64,000 nucleotides of DNA from Streptomyces sp. GSL17-111 (GCF_037911585.1 NZ_JBAJNS010000001.1:2355001-2419000), one strand, 5' to 3'; shown: positions 34,123 through 43,449, counted from the first letter of the stretch. Program-made: numbers and translations. The notes: generated from the sequence alone by a model not told the origin.

Positions 34123-35364
34123 ATGACCGTGAGCACCGATCCTCCGCCGGGACGCGACGCCGAGCGCGCACTGCCGCCGCCGCGTGCGCCGCTGAGCGCG
34201 CAGACGTGGCGTGAGGTCGCCCATCTGCTGTCCAACCTGCCGGTGGATCTCGTGGGCTTCGTCTACGTGGCCGTGTGGCTGTACACCGGCGCGCTGCTCG
34301 CGGTGACCGTGGTCGGGCTCCCGGTGCTGGCGGCCGGGCTCGTGGGCTGCCGGCAGCTGGGCAAGTTCGAACGGGGACGGGCCCGGCTGCTGCTGGACGT
34401 CGACGTCCCGGAGCCCACGCCGATCCGGCACCGTACGCACGGCGGGTTCTTCCCGTGGCTGTGGGCGGCGCTCAAGGACCCGGTGGGCTGGCGGCACGCG
34501 CTGTACGCGACGGTCCGGCTGCCGTGGGGCGTGGCGACGTTCGCGGTGGCCTTCGTCTCGCTCTTCGTCGCCTGGCCGATCCTGCCGTGGCTGGCGCGGG
34601 GGCTGACGAACGTGGACCGGGTGCTGGTGCGGGGGCTGCTGGCGCCCTCCGACGAACTGGAGCGCCGGATCGCGCAGTTGGAGGAGGGGCGTGCGGTGGT
34701 GTCGGACGCCGCGAGCGCGGACCTGCGGCGCATCGAACGCGACCTGCACGACGGCGCCCAGGCCCGCCTCGTCGCCCTCGCCATGGACCTCGGCCTCGCC
34801 AAGGAAAAACTCGCCCACGACCCCGACACCGCCGCCCGCATGGTCGACGAAGCCCACGGCGAAGTGAAACTCGCCCTCCAGGAACTCCGCGACCTCGCAC
34901 GCGGCATCCACCCCGCCATCCTCACCGACCGAGGACTCGGCCCCGCCCTCACCCACCTCACCACCCGCTGCACCGTCCCCACCACCGTCCACACCGACCT
35001 CCCCCACCGCCCCGCACCCGCCATCGAAGCCATCGCCTACTTCACCCTCAGCGAACTCCTCCAGAACATCTCCAAACACAGCAACGCCACCCACGCCCAC
35101 ATCGACATCTGGCGCACCGACGACCGCCTCCTCCTCCACACCACCGACAACGGCCACGGCGGCGCCACCACCACCCACGGCACCGGACTCACCGGCCTCA
35201 CCGAACGCCTCCACTCCGTCGACGGACTCCTCCACATCCACTCCCCCCACGGAGGCCCCACCACCATCACCGCCGAACTCCCCTGGCGCGACCCGGACCC
35301 CGGCCCGGACCCCGGCCCGGCAGCCGAACCGGACCCCGGCCGCACCGACGCCCCGAAAGGCTGA
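34123..35364 (+). CDS. Sensor histidine kinase 1 (NarL-partner type)
   Basis: The product is 413 aa. An N-terminal sensor domain has several membrane spans (VGFVYVAVWLYTGALLAVTVVG and later pairs). A HisKA_3 dimerisation helix carries the phospho-acceptor His209 in IERDLHDGAQARLVAL, and the HATPase domain has LSELLQNISKHSN (N box) and DNGHGG (G1). A Pro/Asp/Gly tail follows. It is four bases before kinase 2 and shares its catalytic half almost base for base. The ATG at 34123 is supported by the frame of the sensor domain. Confidence 0.92.
   Translation: MTVSTDPPPGRDAERALPPPRAPLSAQTWREVAHLLSNLPVDLVGFVYVAVWLYTGALLAVTVVGLPVLAAGLVGCRQLGKFERGRARLLLDVDVPEPTPIRHRTHGGFFPWLWAALKDPVGWRHALYATVRLPWGVATFAVAFVSLFVAWPILPWLARGLTNVDRVLVRGLLAPSDELERRIAQLEEGRAVVSDAASADLRRIERDLHDGAQARLVALAMDLGLAKEKLAHDPDTAARMVDEAHGEVKLALQELRDLARGIHPAILTDRGLGPALTHLTTRCTVPTTVHTDLPHRPAPAIEAIAYFTLSELLQNISKHSNATHAHIDIWRTDDRLLLHTTDNGHGGATTTHGTGLTGLTERLHSVDGLLHIHSPHGGPTTITAELPWRDPDPGPDPGPAAEPDPGRTDAPKG
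34681..35288 (+). repeat. 608-bp near-identical repeat, copy 1 (kinase catalytic half)
   Basis: This stretch matches 36019-36626 without gaps; I count about six substitutions. It covers the dimerisation helix and ATPase domain of kinase 1. Its codon use differs from the rest of the same gene: Leu is mostly CTC rather than CTG, and AAA for Lys appears. That marks a shared history distinct from the sensor halves. Confidence 0.9.
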
Positions 35365-35367
35365 CCC

Positions 35368-36633
35368 ATGCACGTTCTGCGCGCCCCCTTCTCCGCGCGG
35401 GCCTGGCGGGAGCTCGGCCACGTCCTGACGAGCCTGCCCGTGGCCGTCGTCGTCTTCTCCACCCTCGTCACCCTGGTCGCGACGAGCGCGGGGCTGCTGG
35501 TGACGTTCGTCGGCGTCCCGCTGCTGGCCGTGACGCTGCTGTGCGCGCGGGCGTTCGGCGCCGTGGAACGGGCCCGGGCCCGCGTCCTGCTGGGCCTGGA
35601 CGTGCCGGCGCCCGGGCCGGTGCGGACGCCGCGCGGCAGGAGCGGACCGGCGGCCCGGACCGTGGCCGTCCTCAAGGACGGCGCGAGCTGGCGGCACGTG
35701 CTGTACGGGCTCGTCCACTTCCCGTGGGCCGTCTTCTCCTTCAGCGCCGGGCTGGCCCTGTGGTCGGTCGGCTGGGGGATGCTGACGTACCCGCTGTGGA
35801 GCTGGTCGCTGCCCGAGCCGGGCACCCAGCTCGGCGAGAACGCCTCGGGCGAGCCGATCTACGTCGACTCACCGCCGGAGCTGGCCGCCTTCAGCGCCGT
35901 CGGGGCGCTGGTCGTGCTGCTCGTCCCGTGGTGGCTGCGGGCCCTGACGGCCGTCGACCGCTTCCTGGTCGCCGGGCTGCTCGGCCCGACGCGGCTGGTG
36001 GAGCGGGTGTGGGAGCTGGAGGAGGGGCGTGCGGTGGTGACGGACGCGGCCAGCGCGGACCTGCGGCGCATCGAACGCGACCTGCACGACGGCGCCCAGG
36101 CCCGCCTCGTCGCCCTCGCCATGGACCTCGGCCTCGCCAAGGAAAAACTCGCCCACGACCCCGACACCGCCGCCCGCATGGTCGACGAAGCCCACGGCGA
36201 AGTGAAACTCGCCCTCCAGGAACTCCGCGACCTCGCACGCGGCATCCACCCCGCCATCCTCACCGACCGAGGACTCGGCCCCGCCCTGACCCACCTCACC
36301 ACCCGCTGCACCGTCCCCACCACCGTTCACACCGACCTCCCCCACCGCCCCGCACCCGCCATCGAAGCCATCGCCTACTTCACCCTCAGCGAACTCCTCC
36401 AGAACATCTCCAAACACAGCAACGCCACCCACGCCCACATCGACATCTGGCGCACCGACGACCGCCTCCTCCTCCACACCACCGACAACGGCCACGGCGG
36501 CGCCACCACCACCCACGGCACCGGACTCACCGGACTCACCGAACGCCTCCACTCCGTCGACGGACTCCTCCACATCCACTCCCCCCACGGAGGCCCCACC
36601 ACCATCACCGCCGAACTCCCCTGGCGGGAGTGA
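35368..36633 (+). CDS. Sensor histidine kinase 2 (NarL-partner type)
   Basis: The product is 421 aa. The N-terminal sensor domain differs from kinase 1 in sequence though not in plan: spans such as VVVFSTLVTLVATSAGLLV and an extracellular loop of about 45 residues (SLPEPGTQLGENASGEPIY). The catalytic half is nearly identical, with His240 as phospho-acceptor. Two inputs with one shared catalytic domain, followed by a single response regulator, suggest two signals converging on one output. Confidence 0.92.
   Translation: MHVLRAPFSARAWRELGHVLTSLPVAVVVFSTLVTLVATSAGLLVTFVGVPLLAVTLLCARAFGAVERARARVLLGLDVPAPGPVRTPRGRSGPAARTVAVLKDGASWRHVLYGLVHFPWAVFSFSAGLALWSVGWGMLTYPLWSWSLPEPGTQLGENASGEPIYVDSPPELAAFSAVGALVVLLVPWWLRALTAVDRFLVAGLLGPTRLVERVWELEEGRAVVTDAASADLRRIERDLHDGAQARLVALAMDLGLAKEKLAHDPDTAARMVDEAHGEVKLALQELRDLARGIHPAILTDRGLGPALTHLTTRCTVPTTVHTDLPHRPAPAIEAIAYFTLSELLQNISKHSNATHAHIDIWRTDDRLLLHTTDNGHGGATTTHGTGLTGLTERLHSVDGLLHIHSPHGGPTTITAELPWRE
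36019..36626 (+). repeat. 608-bp near-identical repeat, copy 2 (kinase catalytic half)
   Basis: Partner of the repeat at 34681-35288, offset by exactly 1338 bases, in the same orientation. Recombination between the copies would delete one kinase and leave a single chimeric gene. Confidence 0.9.
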
Positions 36634-36723
36634 GGCCGGGCGGTACGGGCCGGGGCCGTCGTTCTGGAATGCTGGCGACGGCGGTACGAGGCAGGAACGG
36701 CCAGGGGCGAGGGGCAGGGAACG

Positions 36724-37395
36724 ATGGGGAAGAGCGTGCGCGTGGTGATCGCCGAGGACTCGGTGCTGCTGCGCGAGGGGCTGACGCGGCTGCTGACCGA
36801 CCGCGGCCACGAGGTGGTCGCCGGGGTGGCGGACGGCGAGGCGCTGCGCCGGACGGTGCGCGCGCTGGCCGGTGCGCAGGGGCTGCCGGACGTGGTGGTG
36901 GCGGACGTGCGGATGCCGCCGACGCACACGGACGAGGGGCTGCGGGCGTCGGTGGAGCTGCGGGAGGAGTTCCCCGAGCTGGGGGTGCTCGTCCTGTCGC
37001 AGTACGTGGAGGAGCAGTACGCGACCGAGCTGCTGGCCGGCTCGACGCGCGGGGTGGGGTATCTGCTCAAGGACCGGGTGGCGGAGGTGAGCGACTTCGT
37101 GGACGCGGTCACCCGGGTGGCGGAGGGCGGCACGGCGCTGGATCCGGAGGTCGTGGCGCAGCTGCTGGGCCGCAGCCGCAAGCAGGACGTCCTGGCCGGG
37201 CTGACACCCCGGGAGCGGGAGGTGCTGGGGCTGATGGCCGAGGGGCGCACGAACGCGGCCGTCGCGCGGCAGCTCGTGGTGAGCGACGGGGCGGTGGAGA
37301 AGCACGTCGGCAACATCTTCATGAAGCTGGGCCTGGCGCCGAGTGACGGAGATCACCGTCGAGTGCTCGCGGTCCTCACCTATCTCCGGTCGTAG
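36724..37395 (+). CDS. NarL/LuxR-family response regulator
   Basis: The product is 223 aa. The receiver domain has the acidic pair in VVIAEDS, the phospho-acceptor Asp61 in [10 protein letters not shown] and Lys in YLLKDRV. The C-terminal LuxR helix-turn-helix is [25 protein letters not shown]. It follows the two kinases by 90 bases and is their obvious partner. From memory, two kinases plus a regulator in this order next to korAB also occur in S. coelicolor (about SCO4596-4598). Confidence 0.95.
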   Translation: MGKSVRVVIAEDSVLLREGLTRLLTDRGHEVVAGVADGEALRRTVRALAGAQGLPDVVVADVRMPPTHTDEGLRASVELREEFPELGVLVLSQYVEEQYATELLAGSTRGVGYLLKDRVAEVSDFVDAVTRVAEGGTALDPEVVAQLLGRSRKQDVLAGLTPREREVLGLMAEGRTNAAVARQLVVSDGAVEKHVGNIFMKLGLAPSDGDHRRVLAVLTYLRS

Positions 37396-37530
37396 GTCTC
37401 CGCCCACAATGAAGCCAGGCTCAATGCCCGCCGGTCAGGCTGGCAGTTCGTACGACGAGCCCCTTCGGGGGGTTGACGGCACACCGTCGCGTGCGGGTGG
37501 CGCGGTGTCTCATTATCGTGTCCACCATGC

Positions 37531-37554
37531 GGTCAACCTTACGAAGGTCAACCT
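37531..37554 (+). promoter_or_regulatory. 15-bp-spaced direct repeats upstream of korA
   Basis: GGTCAACCT occurs twice (37531-37539 and 37546-37554), 15 bases apart, followed by a possible -10 TACGAT at 37565. The repeats also contain the AGGT/ACCT half-palindrome. They may bind a regulator of korAB; the response regulator encoded just upstream is a candidate. Confidence 0.5.
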
Positions 37555-37608
37555 AACGCGCACGTACGATGGGCGGTGAGCCCGCCGGCCCGAGGGAGGT
37601 CCTAGCAC

Positions 37609-39495
37609 GTGACCAGTCAGGTCAGCCATGAGAACGCCAAGGAAGTACGGCGTTTGGACCGGGTCGTCATCCGGTTCGCGGGGGACTCCGGCGACGGCAT
37701 GCAGCTCACGGGGGACCGCTTCACCTCGGAGACGGCGTCGTTCGGCAACGACCTCTCCACGCTGCCGAACTTCCCGGCCGAGATCCGCGCACCCGCCGGG
37801 ACGCTGCCCGGCGTCTCGTCCTTCCAGCTCCACTTCGCCGACCACGACATCCTGACGCCCGGCGACGCGCCGAACGTCCTGGTGGCGATGAACCCGGCCG
37901 CGCTCAAGGCGAACATCGCCGACCTGCCGCGCGGCGCGGAGATCATCGTCAACACCGACGAGTTCACCAAGCGCGCCATGGCCAAGGTCGGGTACGCCGC
38001 GAGCCCCCTGGAGGACGGCTCGCTGGACGGCTACTCCGTCCACCCGGTGCCGCTCACGACGCTGACGGTGGAGGCGCTCAAGGGCTTCGACCTGGGCCGC
38101 AAGGAGGCCGGGCGGTCGAAGAACATGTTCGCCCTCGGCCTGCTGTCGTGGATGTACCACCGGCCCACCGAGGGCACCGAGCGGTTCCTGCGGACGAAGT
38201 TCGCCAAGAAGCCGGAGATCGCCGAGGCCAACGTCGCGGCCTTCCGGGCGGGCTGGAACTTCGGCGAGACGACCGAGGACTTCGCCGTCTCCTACGAAGT
38301 GGCCCCGGCGGCGCAGGCGTTCCCCGCCGGCACCTACCGGAACATCTCCGGGAACCTCGCACTGTCTTACGGACTGATCGCTGCGTCTCAGCAGGCGGAC
38401 CTCCCGCTGTACCTGGGCTCGTACCCGATCACCCCGGCCTCGGACATCCTGCACGAGTTGAGCAAGCACAAGAACTTCGGCGTGCGGACGTTCCAGGCCG
38501 AGGACGAGATCGCCGGCATCGGCGCCGCGCTCGGTGCCGCCTTCGGCGGTGCGCTCGCGGTGACGACGACGTCCGGCCCCGGCGTGGCGCTGAAGTCCGA
38601 GACGATCGGGCTCGCGGTCTCCCTGGAACTGCCGCTGCTGATCGTCGACATCCAGCGCGGCGGCCCCTCGACGGGCCTGCCCACCAAGACCGAGCAGGCC
38701 GACCTGCTGCAGGCCATGTACGGCCGCAACGGCGAGGCGCCGGTGCCGATCGTGGCCCCGGCCACCCCGGCCGACTGCTTCACGGCGGCGCTCGACGCGG
38801 CGCGCATCGCACTCACCTACCGCACCCCCGTCTTCCTCCTCTCCGACGGCTACCTGGCCAACGGCTCCGAGCCGTGGCGTATCCCGGAGGCCGACGAACT
38901 GCCCGACCTGCGCACCCAGTTCGCCACGAGCGCGAACCACACGCTGGACGACGGCACCGAGGTGTTCTGGCCCTACAAGCGCGACGAGCGGACGCTCGCC
39001 CGGCCGTGGGCCGTCCCCGGCACGCCGGGTCTGGAGCACCGCATCGGCGGCATCGAGAAGCAGGACGGCTCGGGGAACATCTCCTACGACCCCGCCAACC
39101 ACGACTTCATGGTCCGCACCCGGCAGGCCAAGGTCGACGGCGTCGACGTCCCCGACCTGGAGGTCGACGACCGGGACGGCGCGGCGCGGGTGCTCATCCT
39201 CGGCTGGGGCTCCACGTACGGGCCGATCACCGCGGCGGTGCGCCGGGTGCGGCGGGAGGGCGGCGCCGTCGCGCAGGCCCATCTGCGGCACCTGAACCCG
39301 TTCCCGGGGAACCTCGGCACGGTCCTCAGGTCGTACGACAAGGTGATCGTGCCCGAGATGAACCTCGGGCAGCTCGCCATGCTGCTGCGCGCCACGTACC
39401 TCGTCGACGCCCAGCCCTTCACCCAGGTCCGCGGCCTCCCCTTCAAGGCCGAGCAGCTCGCCACCGTCATCAAGGAGGCCATCGACCATGGCTGA
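37609..39495 (+). CDS. korA: 2-oxoglutarate:ferredoxin oxidoreductase, alpha (gamma-alpha fused)
   Basis: The product is 628 aa from a GTG at 37609 with GGGAGGT upstream. The N-terminal gamma domain opens IRFAGDSGDGMQLTGDRF; the alpha domain contains YPITPASDILHEL, FQAEDEIAGIGAALGAAFGG and TTTSGPGVALKSETIGLA. With KorB it converts 2-oxoglutarate and CoA to succinyl-CoA, reducing ferredoxin. The last eight bases overlap korB. In actinobacteria this enzyme can replace 2-oxoglutarate dehydrogenase or run alongside it. Confidence 0.95.
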   Translation: MTSQVSHENAKEVRRLDRVVIRFAGDSGDGMQLTGDRFTSETASFGNDLSTLPNFPAEIRAPAGTLPGVSSFQLHFADHDILTPGDAPNVLVAMNPAALKANIADLPRGAEIIVNTDEFTKRAMAKVGYAASPLEDGSLDGYSVHPVPLTTLTVEALKGFDLGRKEAGRSKNMFALGLLSWMYHRPTEGTERFLRTKFAKKPEIAEANVAAFRAGWNFGETTEDFAVSYEVAPAAQAFPAGTYRNISGNLALSYGLIAASQQADLPLYLGSYPITPASDILHELSKHKNFGVRTFQAEDEIAGIGAALGAAFGGALAVTTTSGPGVALKSETIGLAVSLELPLLIVDIQRGGPSTGLPTKTEQADLLQAMYGRNGEAPVPIVAPATPADCFTAALDAARIALTYRTPVFLLSDGYLANGSEPWRIPEADELPDLRTQFATSANHTLDDGTEVFWPYKRDERTLARPWAVPGTPGLEHRIGGIEKQDGSGNISYDPANHDFMVRTRQAKVDGVDVPDLEVDDRDGAARVLILGWGSTYGPITAAVRRVRREGGAVAQAHLRHLNPFPGNLGTVLRSYDKVIVPEMNLGQLAMLLRATYLVDAQPFTQVRGLPFKAEQLATVIKEAIDHG

Positions 39496-40585
39496 CGTCC
39501 TCACGGGGGGCCCGGCGTCCGCGTCACACGCGCTGTCGCTGGTGCCCACGGCCGACGCCAAGCAGACCGCCAAGGACTTCAAGTCCGACCAGGAGGTCCG
39601 CTGGTGCCCGGGCTGCGGTGACTACGCCGTCCTCGCCGCCGTGCAGGGGTTCCTCCCCCAGCTCGGGCTGGCGAAGGAGAACATCGTCTTCATCTCCGGC
39701 ATCGGCTGCTCCTCGCGCTTCCCGTACTACATGAACACCTACGGGATGCACTCGATCCACGGCCGCGCCCCGTCCATCGCGACGGGCCTGGCCACCAGCC
39801 GCCGCGACCTGTCGGTGTGGGTCGTCACCGGTGACGGCGACGCCCTGTCCATCGGCGGCAACCACCTGATCCACGCCCTGCGGCGCAACGTCAACCTGAA
39901 GATCCTGCTGTTCAACAACCGGATCTACGGTCTCACCAAGGGCCAGTACAGCCCGACGTCGGAGGCCGGCAAGATCACCAAGTCGACGCCGATGGGCTCG
40001 CTCGACGCGCCCTTCAACCCCGTCTCCCTGGCGATCGGCGCCGAGGCGTCCTTCGTGGCCCGCACGGTGGACTCCGACCGCCAGCACCTGACCGAGGTCC
40101 TGCGTCAGGCCGCCGAGCACCCGGGCACGGCGCTGGTGGAGATCTACCAGAACTGCAACATCTTCAACGACGGCGCCTTCGAGGTGCTCAAGGACAAGCA
40201 GCAGGCGGTCGAGGCGGTGATCCGGCTGGAGCACGGGCAGCCGATCCGGTTCGGCACCCCGGCGGAGGACGGCCTCGGCTCCCAGGGCGTCGTCCGCGAC
40301 GCCGCCACCGGCGAGCTGCGGATCGTGGACGTCACCACGCACGGCACGGACGGCGTGCTCGTCCACGACGCCCACGACGCCTCGCCCGCGACGGCCTTCG
40401 CGCTGTCGCGGCTGGCCGACCCGGACACGCTGCACCACACGCCGATCGGCGTCCTGCGCAGCGTTCAGCGGCCGGTGTACGACACGCTCATGGCCGACCA
40501 GCTGGAGCAGGCCGTCGAGCAGAACGGCAAGGGCGACCTGACCTCGCTGCTGCACGGCAAGGACACCTGGACGGTCGTCGGCTGA
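39488..40585 (+). CDS. korB: 2-oxoglutarate:ferredoxin oxidoreductase, beta
   Basis: The product is 365 aa. The 4Fe-4S and thiamine diphosphate subunit is recognised by RWCPGCGDYAVL, ISGIGCSSRFPYY and the thiamine motif GDGDALSIGGNHLIHALRRN with NNRIYGLTKGQYSPTS. It takes the 2-oxoacid and hands electrons to ferredoxin. It ends the operon, followed 13 bases later by a very strong hairpin. Confidence 0.95.
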   Translation: MADVLTGGPASASHALSLVPTADAKQTAKDFKSDQEVRWCPGCGDYAVLAAVQGFLPQLGLAKENIVFISGIGCSSRFPYYMNTYGMHSIHGRAPSIATGLATSRRDLSVWVVTGDGDALSIGGNHLIHALRRNVNLKILLFNNRIYGLTKGQYSPTSEAGKITKSTPMGSLDAPFNPVSLAIGAEASFVARTVDSDRQHLTEVLRQAAEHPGTALVEIYQNCNIFNDGAFEVLKDKQQAVEAVIRLEHGQPIRFGTPAEDGLGSQGVVRDAATGELRIVDVTTHGTDGVLVHDAHDASPATAFALSRLADPDTLHHTPIGVLRSVQRPVYDTLMADQLEQAVEQNGKGDLTSLLHGKDTWTVVG

Positions 40586-40598
40586 CCCTCCGCACCAC

Positions 40599-40644
40599 CG
40601 CGCGGCGGCCCGTACCCCGGCCCCGGGGTACGGGCCGCCGCGCG
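40599..40644 (+). terminator. Strong hairpin terminator after korB
   Basis: A perfect 22-bp stem with a two-base loop; the left arm (40599-40620) contains GGCGGCCCGTACCCC and the right arm (40623-40644) is its exact reverse complement. It ends the korAB transcript. Confidence 0.9.
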
Positions 40645-40753
40645 TGCGGACGCGCCATGCCCTGTCGCGTCGTGCCGTCGGCTGGCGGTCCGCACGGCTC
40701 TGGGTCATGTTGGAAGTCGGGAGGTCGGCAGAGGCACGGGTTCGGTGGTGCTT

Positions 40754-41701
40754 ATGGGCGCGGCATGGCTCCGTGGCGTGCTGGCGGCCACCGACCTGTC
40801 CGAGGGCGGGAACCGCGCCGTGGGCCGGGCCGTCCGGCTGGGGCTGCTGCACGGCGCCCCCGTCACCTCGGTGTGCGTCGTGCCGCACGGCGCCGACGCC
40901 GACCTGTCGAAGCACGTGCGGTCCCGGCTGAGGCGCGACGTCAGCGGGTACCCGGGCGGCGCGCGGACGGCGGTGGCGGTGCGGCGCGGCAAGGTCGGTC
41001 CGGCACTCGTGCGGGAGGTCGAGCGGCGCGGCGCCGGGCTCCTCGTCGTCGGCGCGCACGGCAAGGACCGGCTGGCCGACCCGCTGCTCGGCACGACTCC
41101 GGAGAACCTCTCCCGGTCGAGCGGCGTTCCGGTCCTCGTGGTCAGGGAGCCGCCCGTGGATGACTACCGCAACGTCCTGCTCGCGGTGGACACCGACGCG
41201 CTCTCCTTCGCGGCGGCACGGTACGGAATCGCGCTGAGTCCCGGCGCGGAGCATCGCGCGGTGCACACCGCCGTGGTCCCGGGCGAGCACATGCTGCGGA
41301 TGCACGGGGCGAGCGAGGAGGAACTGGCCCGCTTGCTGGATGTCTGCCTCGCGGACGTCCGGCCGCGCATCGAGCGCCTGATGGCCGCCCTGCCTCTGGC
41401 GGAAGGGACGCGTCCGCTCATCTCGTCGGGGCGGCCCACCGAGGCCGTCCCCGAGCTGGCCGATCGCTACGCGGCCGACCTCGTCGTGGTGGGCACGGGA
41501 GCGCGGTCGAAGCTCGCTCACGCGCTCCTCGGGAGCGTCGCGCAGCACGTGATGCGGCGGGCGCCGTGTGACGTCCTGGTCGTTCGGGGGCACCGGGTGA
41601 CCGGCGCCGCACCCTCGTCCTTGCCCGTCGGCCGTCGGGACGCGCACGCCGCCGGAGGGCGTCCACGGCCCGGGAGGAACGGACCGCCGTCATGGAGTTG
41701 A
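40754..41701 (+). CDS. Universal stress protein with two USP domains
   Basis: The product is about 315 aa from the ATG at 40754; a GTG three codons upstream is possible. Two tandem USP domains are visible. Domain 1 has VVGAHGKDRLADPLLGTT, matching the ATP-binding pattern G-x2-G-x9-G-(S/T). Domain 2 reads VVGTGARSKLAHALLGS, in which Ala replaces the second Gly, so nucleotide binding there may be weaker. The last ten bases overlap the antiporter gene, so the pair is translationally coupled and the stress protein may regulate the transporter. Confidence 0.88.
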   Translation: MGAAWLRGVLAATDLSEGGNRAVGRAVRLGLLHGAPVTSVCVVPHGADADLSKHVRSRLRRDVSGYPGGARTAVAVRRGKVGPALVREVERRGAGLLVVGAHGKDRLADPLLGTTPENLSRSSGVPVLVVREPPVDDYRNVLLAVDTDALSFAAARYGIALSPGAEHRAVHTAVVPGEHMLRMHGASEEELARLLDVCLADVRPRIERLMAALPLAEGTRPLISSGRPTEAVPELADRYAADLVVVGTGARSKLAHALLGSVAQHVMRRAPCDVLVVRGHRVTGAAPSSLPVGRRDAHAAGGRPRPGRNGPPSWS

Positions 41702-43353
41702 ACGGTTTCGCGCTCTTCGCCGTGATCCTGGCGTTCTCGGCGGTCATCGGACTGCTGGCCGTGCGTCTGCGGCAACCCCTGATCGTCGCGTTCATCGGCG
41801 TGGGCATCCTGGTCGGCCCGACCGGCTTCGGCTGGGTGGAGGCGGACGGCACGATCGAGTTGCTGGCCCGTATGGGCATCGCGATCCTGCTGTTCCTCGT
41901 GGGGCTGCGCCTGGACGTGCACCTGATCCGGACCACCGGGCCGATCGCCCTGGCCACGGGGCTCGGTCAGGTCCTGTTCACCTCGGTCGTCGGCTATCTG
42001 ATCGCCCTCGGGCTGGGCATGGACACGGTGACGGCCCTGTACGTGGCCGTGGCGCTCACCTTCTCGTCCACGATCATCATCGTGAAGCTGCTGTCGGACA
42101 AGCGGGAGCTGGAGCAGCTCCACGGACGCATCGCGGTCGGCTTCCTCATCGTCCAGGACATCGTCGTGGTGCTGGTGATGATCGCCCTGACGGCGTTCGG
42201 CCAGCAGGGGAGCGACAACCTGCCCGTGCACGTCGCCCTGGTTCTCGCCAAGGGTCTGGGGCTGCTGGCCGGTGTGGTCGCGGCCATGCGTTACGTGCTG
42301 CCGCGGCTGCTGCACCAGGTGGCCCGGTCGCAGGAGCTGCTCGTCCTGTTCGGCGTGGCCTACGCGGTCTCCGTGGCCACGGTGAGCGACTGGCTGGGGT
42401 TCAGCACCGAGGTCGGGGCGTTCCTCGCGGGTGTCTCGCTGGCGACGACACCGTACCGGGACGCGCTCGGTGCCCGGCTGGTCAGCCTGCGGGACTTCCT
42501 GCTGCTGTTCTTCTTCCTTGAGCTGGGAGCTCGTCTGGAGTTCACGGACGCTTCGCAGCAGCTCGCCGACGCGGCGGTGCTCTCCCTCTTCGTCCTCGTC
42601 GGCAACCCGTTGATCGTCGTCCTGATCATGGCCGCGATGCGCTATCCGGTCCGGGTGGGGTTCCTGGCCGGGCTCACGGTGGCGCAGATCTCCGAGTTCT
42701 CCCTCATCCTCGCCGCCCTCGGCCTCAGCCTCGGCCACATCACGGAGGCCACGGTCAGCCTCATCACGGTCGTCGGGCTGATCACCATCGGCGGCTCCAC
42801 GTACCTGATCCTCTACTCGCAGCGGATCTACGCGCGCCTCGAACGCCGGCTGTCCGTGCTGGACCGGACGGGCGGTCGGCAGCGGGAGCTCGAGGGGGAC
42901 GAGCAGGAGGCCGACGTCATCCTCTACGGCCTGGGCCGCTTCGGCGGAGCCATCGCCGCCCGGCTCGGTCGGTCCGGCCACCGGGTGCTGGCCGTGGACT
43001 ACGATCCGCGCAGGGTGGCCGACGGCGATCGGGAGGGCGTCACGGCGGTGTTCGGCAGCGCGGAGGACATCCACCTCCTGGAGTCGCTGCCGCTCTCCCG
43101 CGCCCGCTGCGTGATCAGCACCGTTCCCGTTCCGGCGGTCGGCAGGGCCCTCGTCCACGGCCTGCGGCACCACGGCTACCGGGGCACCGTGGTCCTCACC
43201 GCCCACTCCTCGCGCGACGCCGAGCAACTCGACGGCGCGGGAGCCGACCTCGTGCTGAAGCCGTACCCCATGGCCGCCACCGCCACGGTCGAGGTGATCG
43301 ACCGCCTCCTGCGGGCCGGACGCGACCCGACGGGACCCGACGAGCGGACGTGA
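41692..43353 (+). CDS. Kef-type cation/proton antiporter with TrkA-N domain
   Basis: The product is 553 aa. About 12 hydrophobic spans form a CPA2 antiporter domain (FVGLRLDVHLIRTTG, SSTIIIVKLLSDKREL, VQDIVVVLVMIAL, FSTEVGAFLAGVSLA). A cytosolic Rossmann TrkA-N domain follows, with ILYGLGRFGGAIAARL and AVDYDPRRV. It should exchange K+ or Na+ for protons under nucleotide control. No C-terminal TrkA-C domain is present. Confidence 0.9.
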   Translation: MELNGFALFAVILAFSAVIGLLAVRLRQPLIVAFIGVGILVGPTGFGWVEADGTIELLARMGIAILLFLVGLRLDVHLIRTTGPIALATGLGQVLFTSVVGYLIALGLGMDTVTALYVAVALTFSSTIIIVKLLSDKRELEQLHGRIAVGFLIVQDIVVVLVMIALTAFGQQGSDNLPVHVALVLAKGLGLLAGVVAAMRYVLPRLLHQVARSQELLVLFGVAYAVSVATVSDWLGFSTEVGAFLAGVSLATTPYRDALGARLVSLRDFLLLFFFLELGARLEFTDASQQLADAAVLSLFVLVGNPLIVVLIMAAMRYPVRVGFLAGLTVAQISEFSLILAALGLSLGHITEATVSLITVVGLITIGGSTYLILYSQRIYARLERRLSVLDRTGGRQRELEGDEQEADVILYGLGRFGGAIAARLGRSGHRVLAVDYDPRRVADGDREGVTAVFGSAEDIHLLESLPLSRARCVISTVPVPAVGRALVHGLRHHGYRGTVVLTAHSSRDAEQLDGAGADLVLKPYPMAATATVEVIDRLLRAGRDPTGPDERT

Positions 43354-43449
43354 CGGGCGTCATGAGCGTCGCGCCCTTACGGGAATGACAAGCAGGTGTG
43401 CCGGGCGTTACCTTCGTCGTGAGCAGCACCTTGACGGAGGAGGCGTGGG

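Noticed and set aside
34275..37346. A 1023-codon frame across both kinases and the regulator
   Set aside because: It runs through three genes with clear domains and encodes Arg/Pro-rich noise; a GC-rich shadow.
37396..37608. Possible tRNA or small RNA gene between the regulator and korA
   Set aside because: No cloverleaf or strong conserved fold could be drawn; only direct repeats were found.
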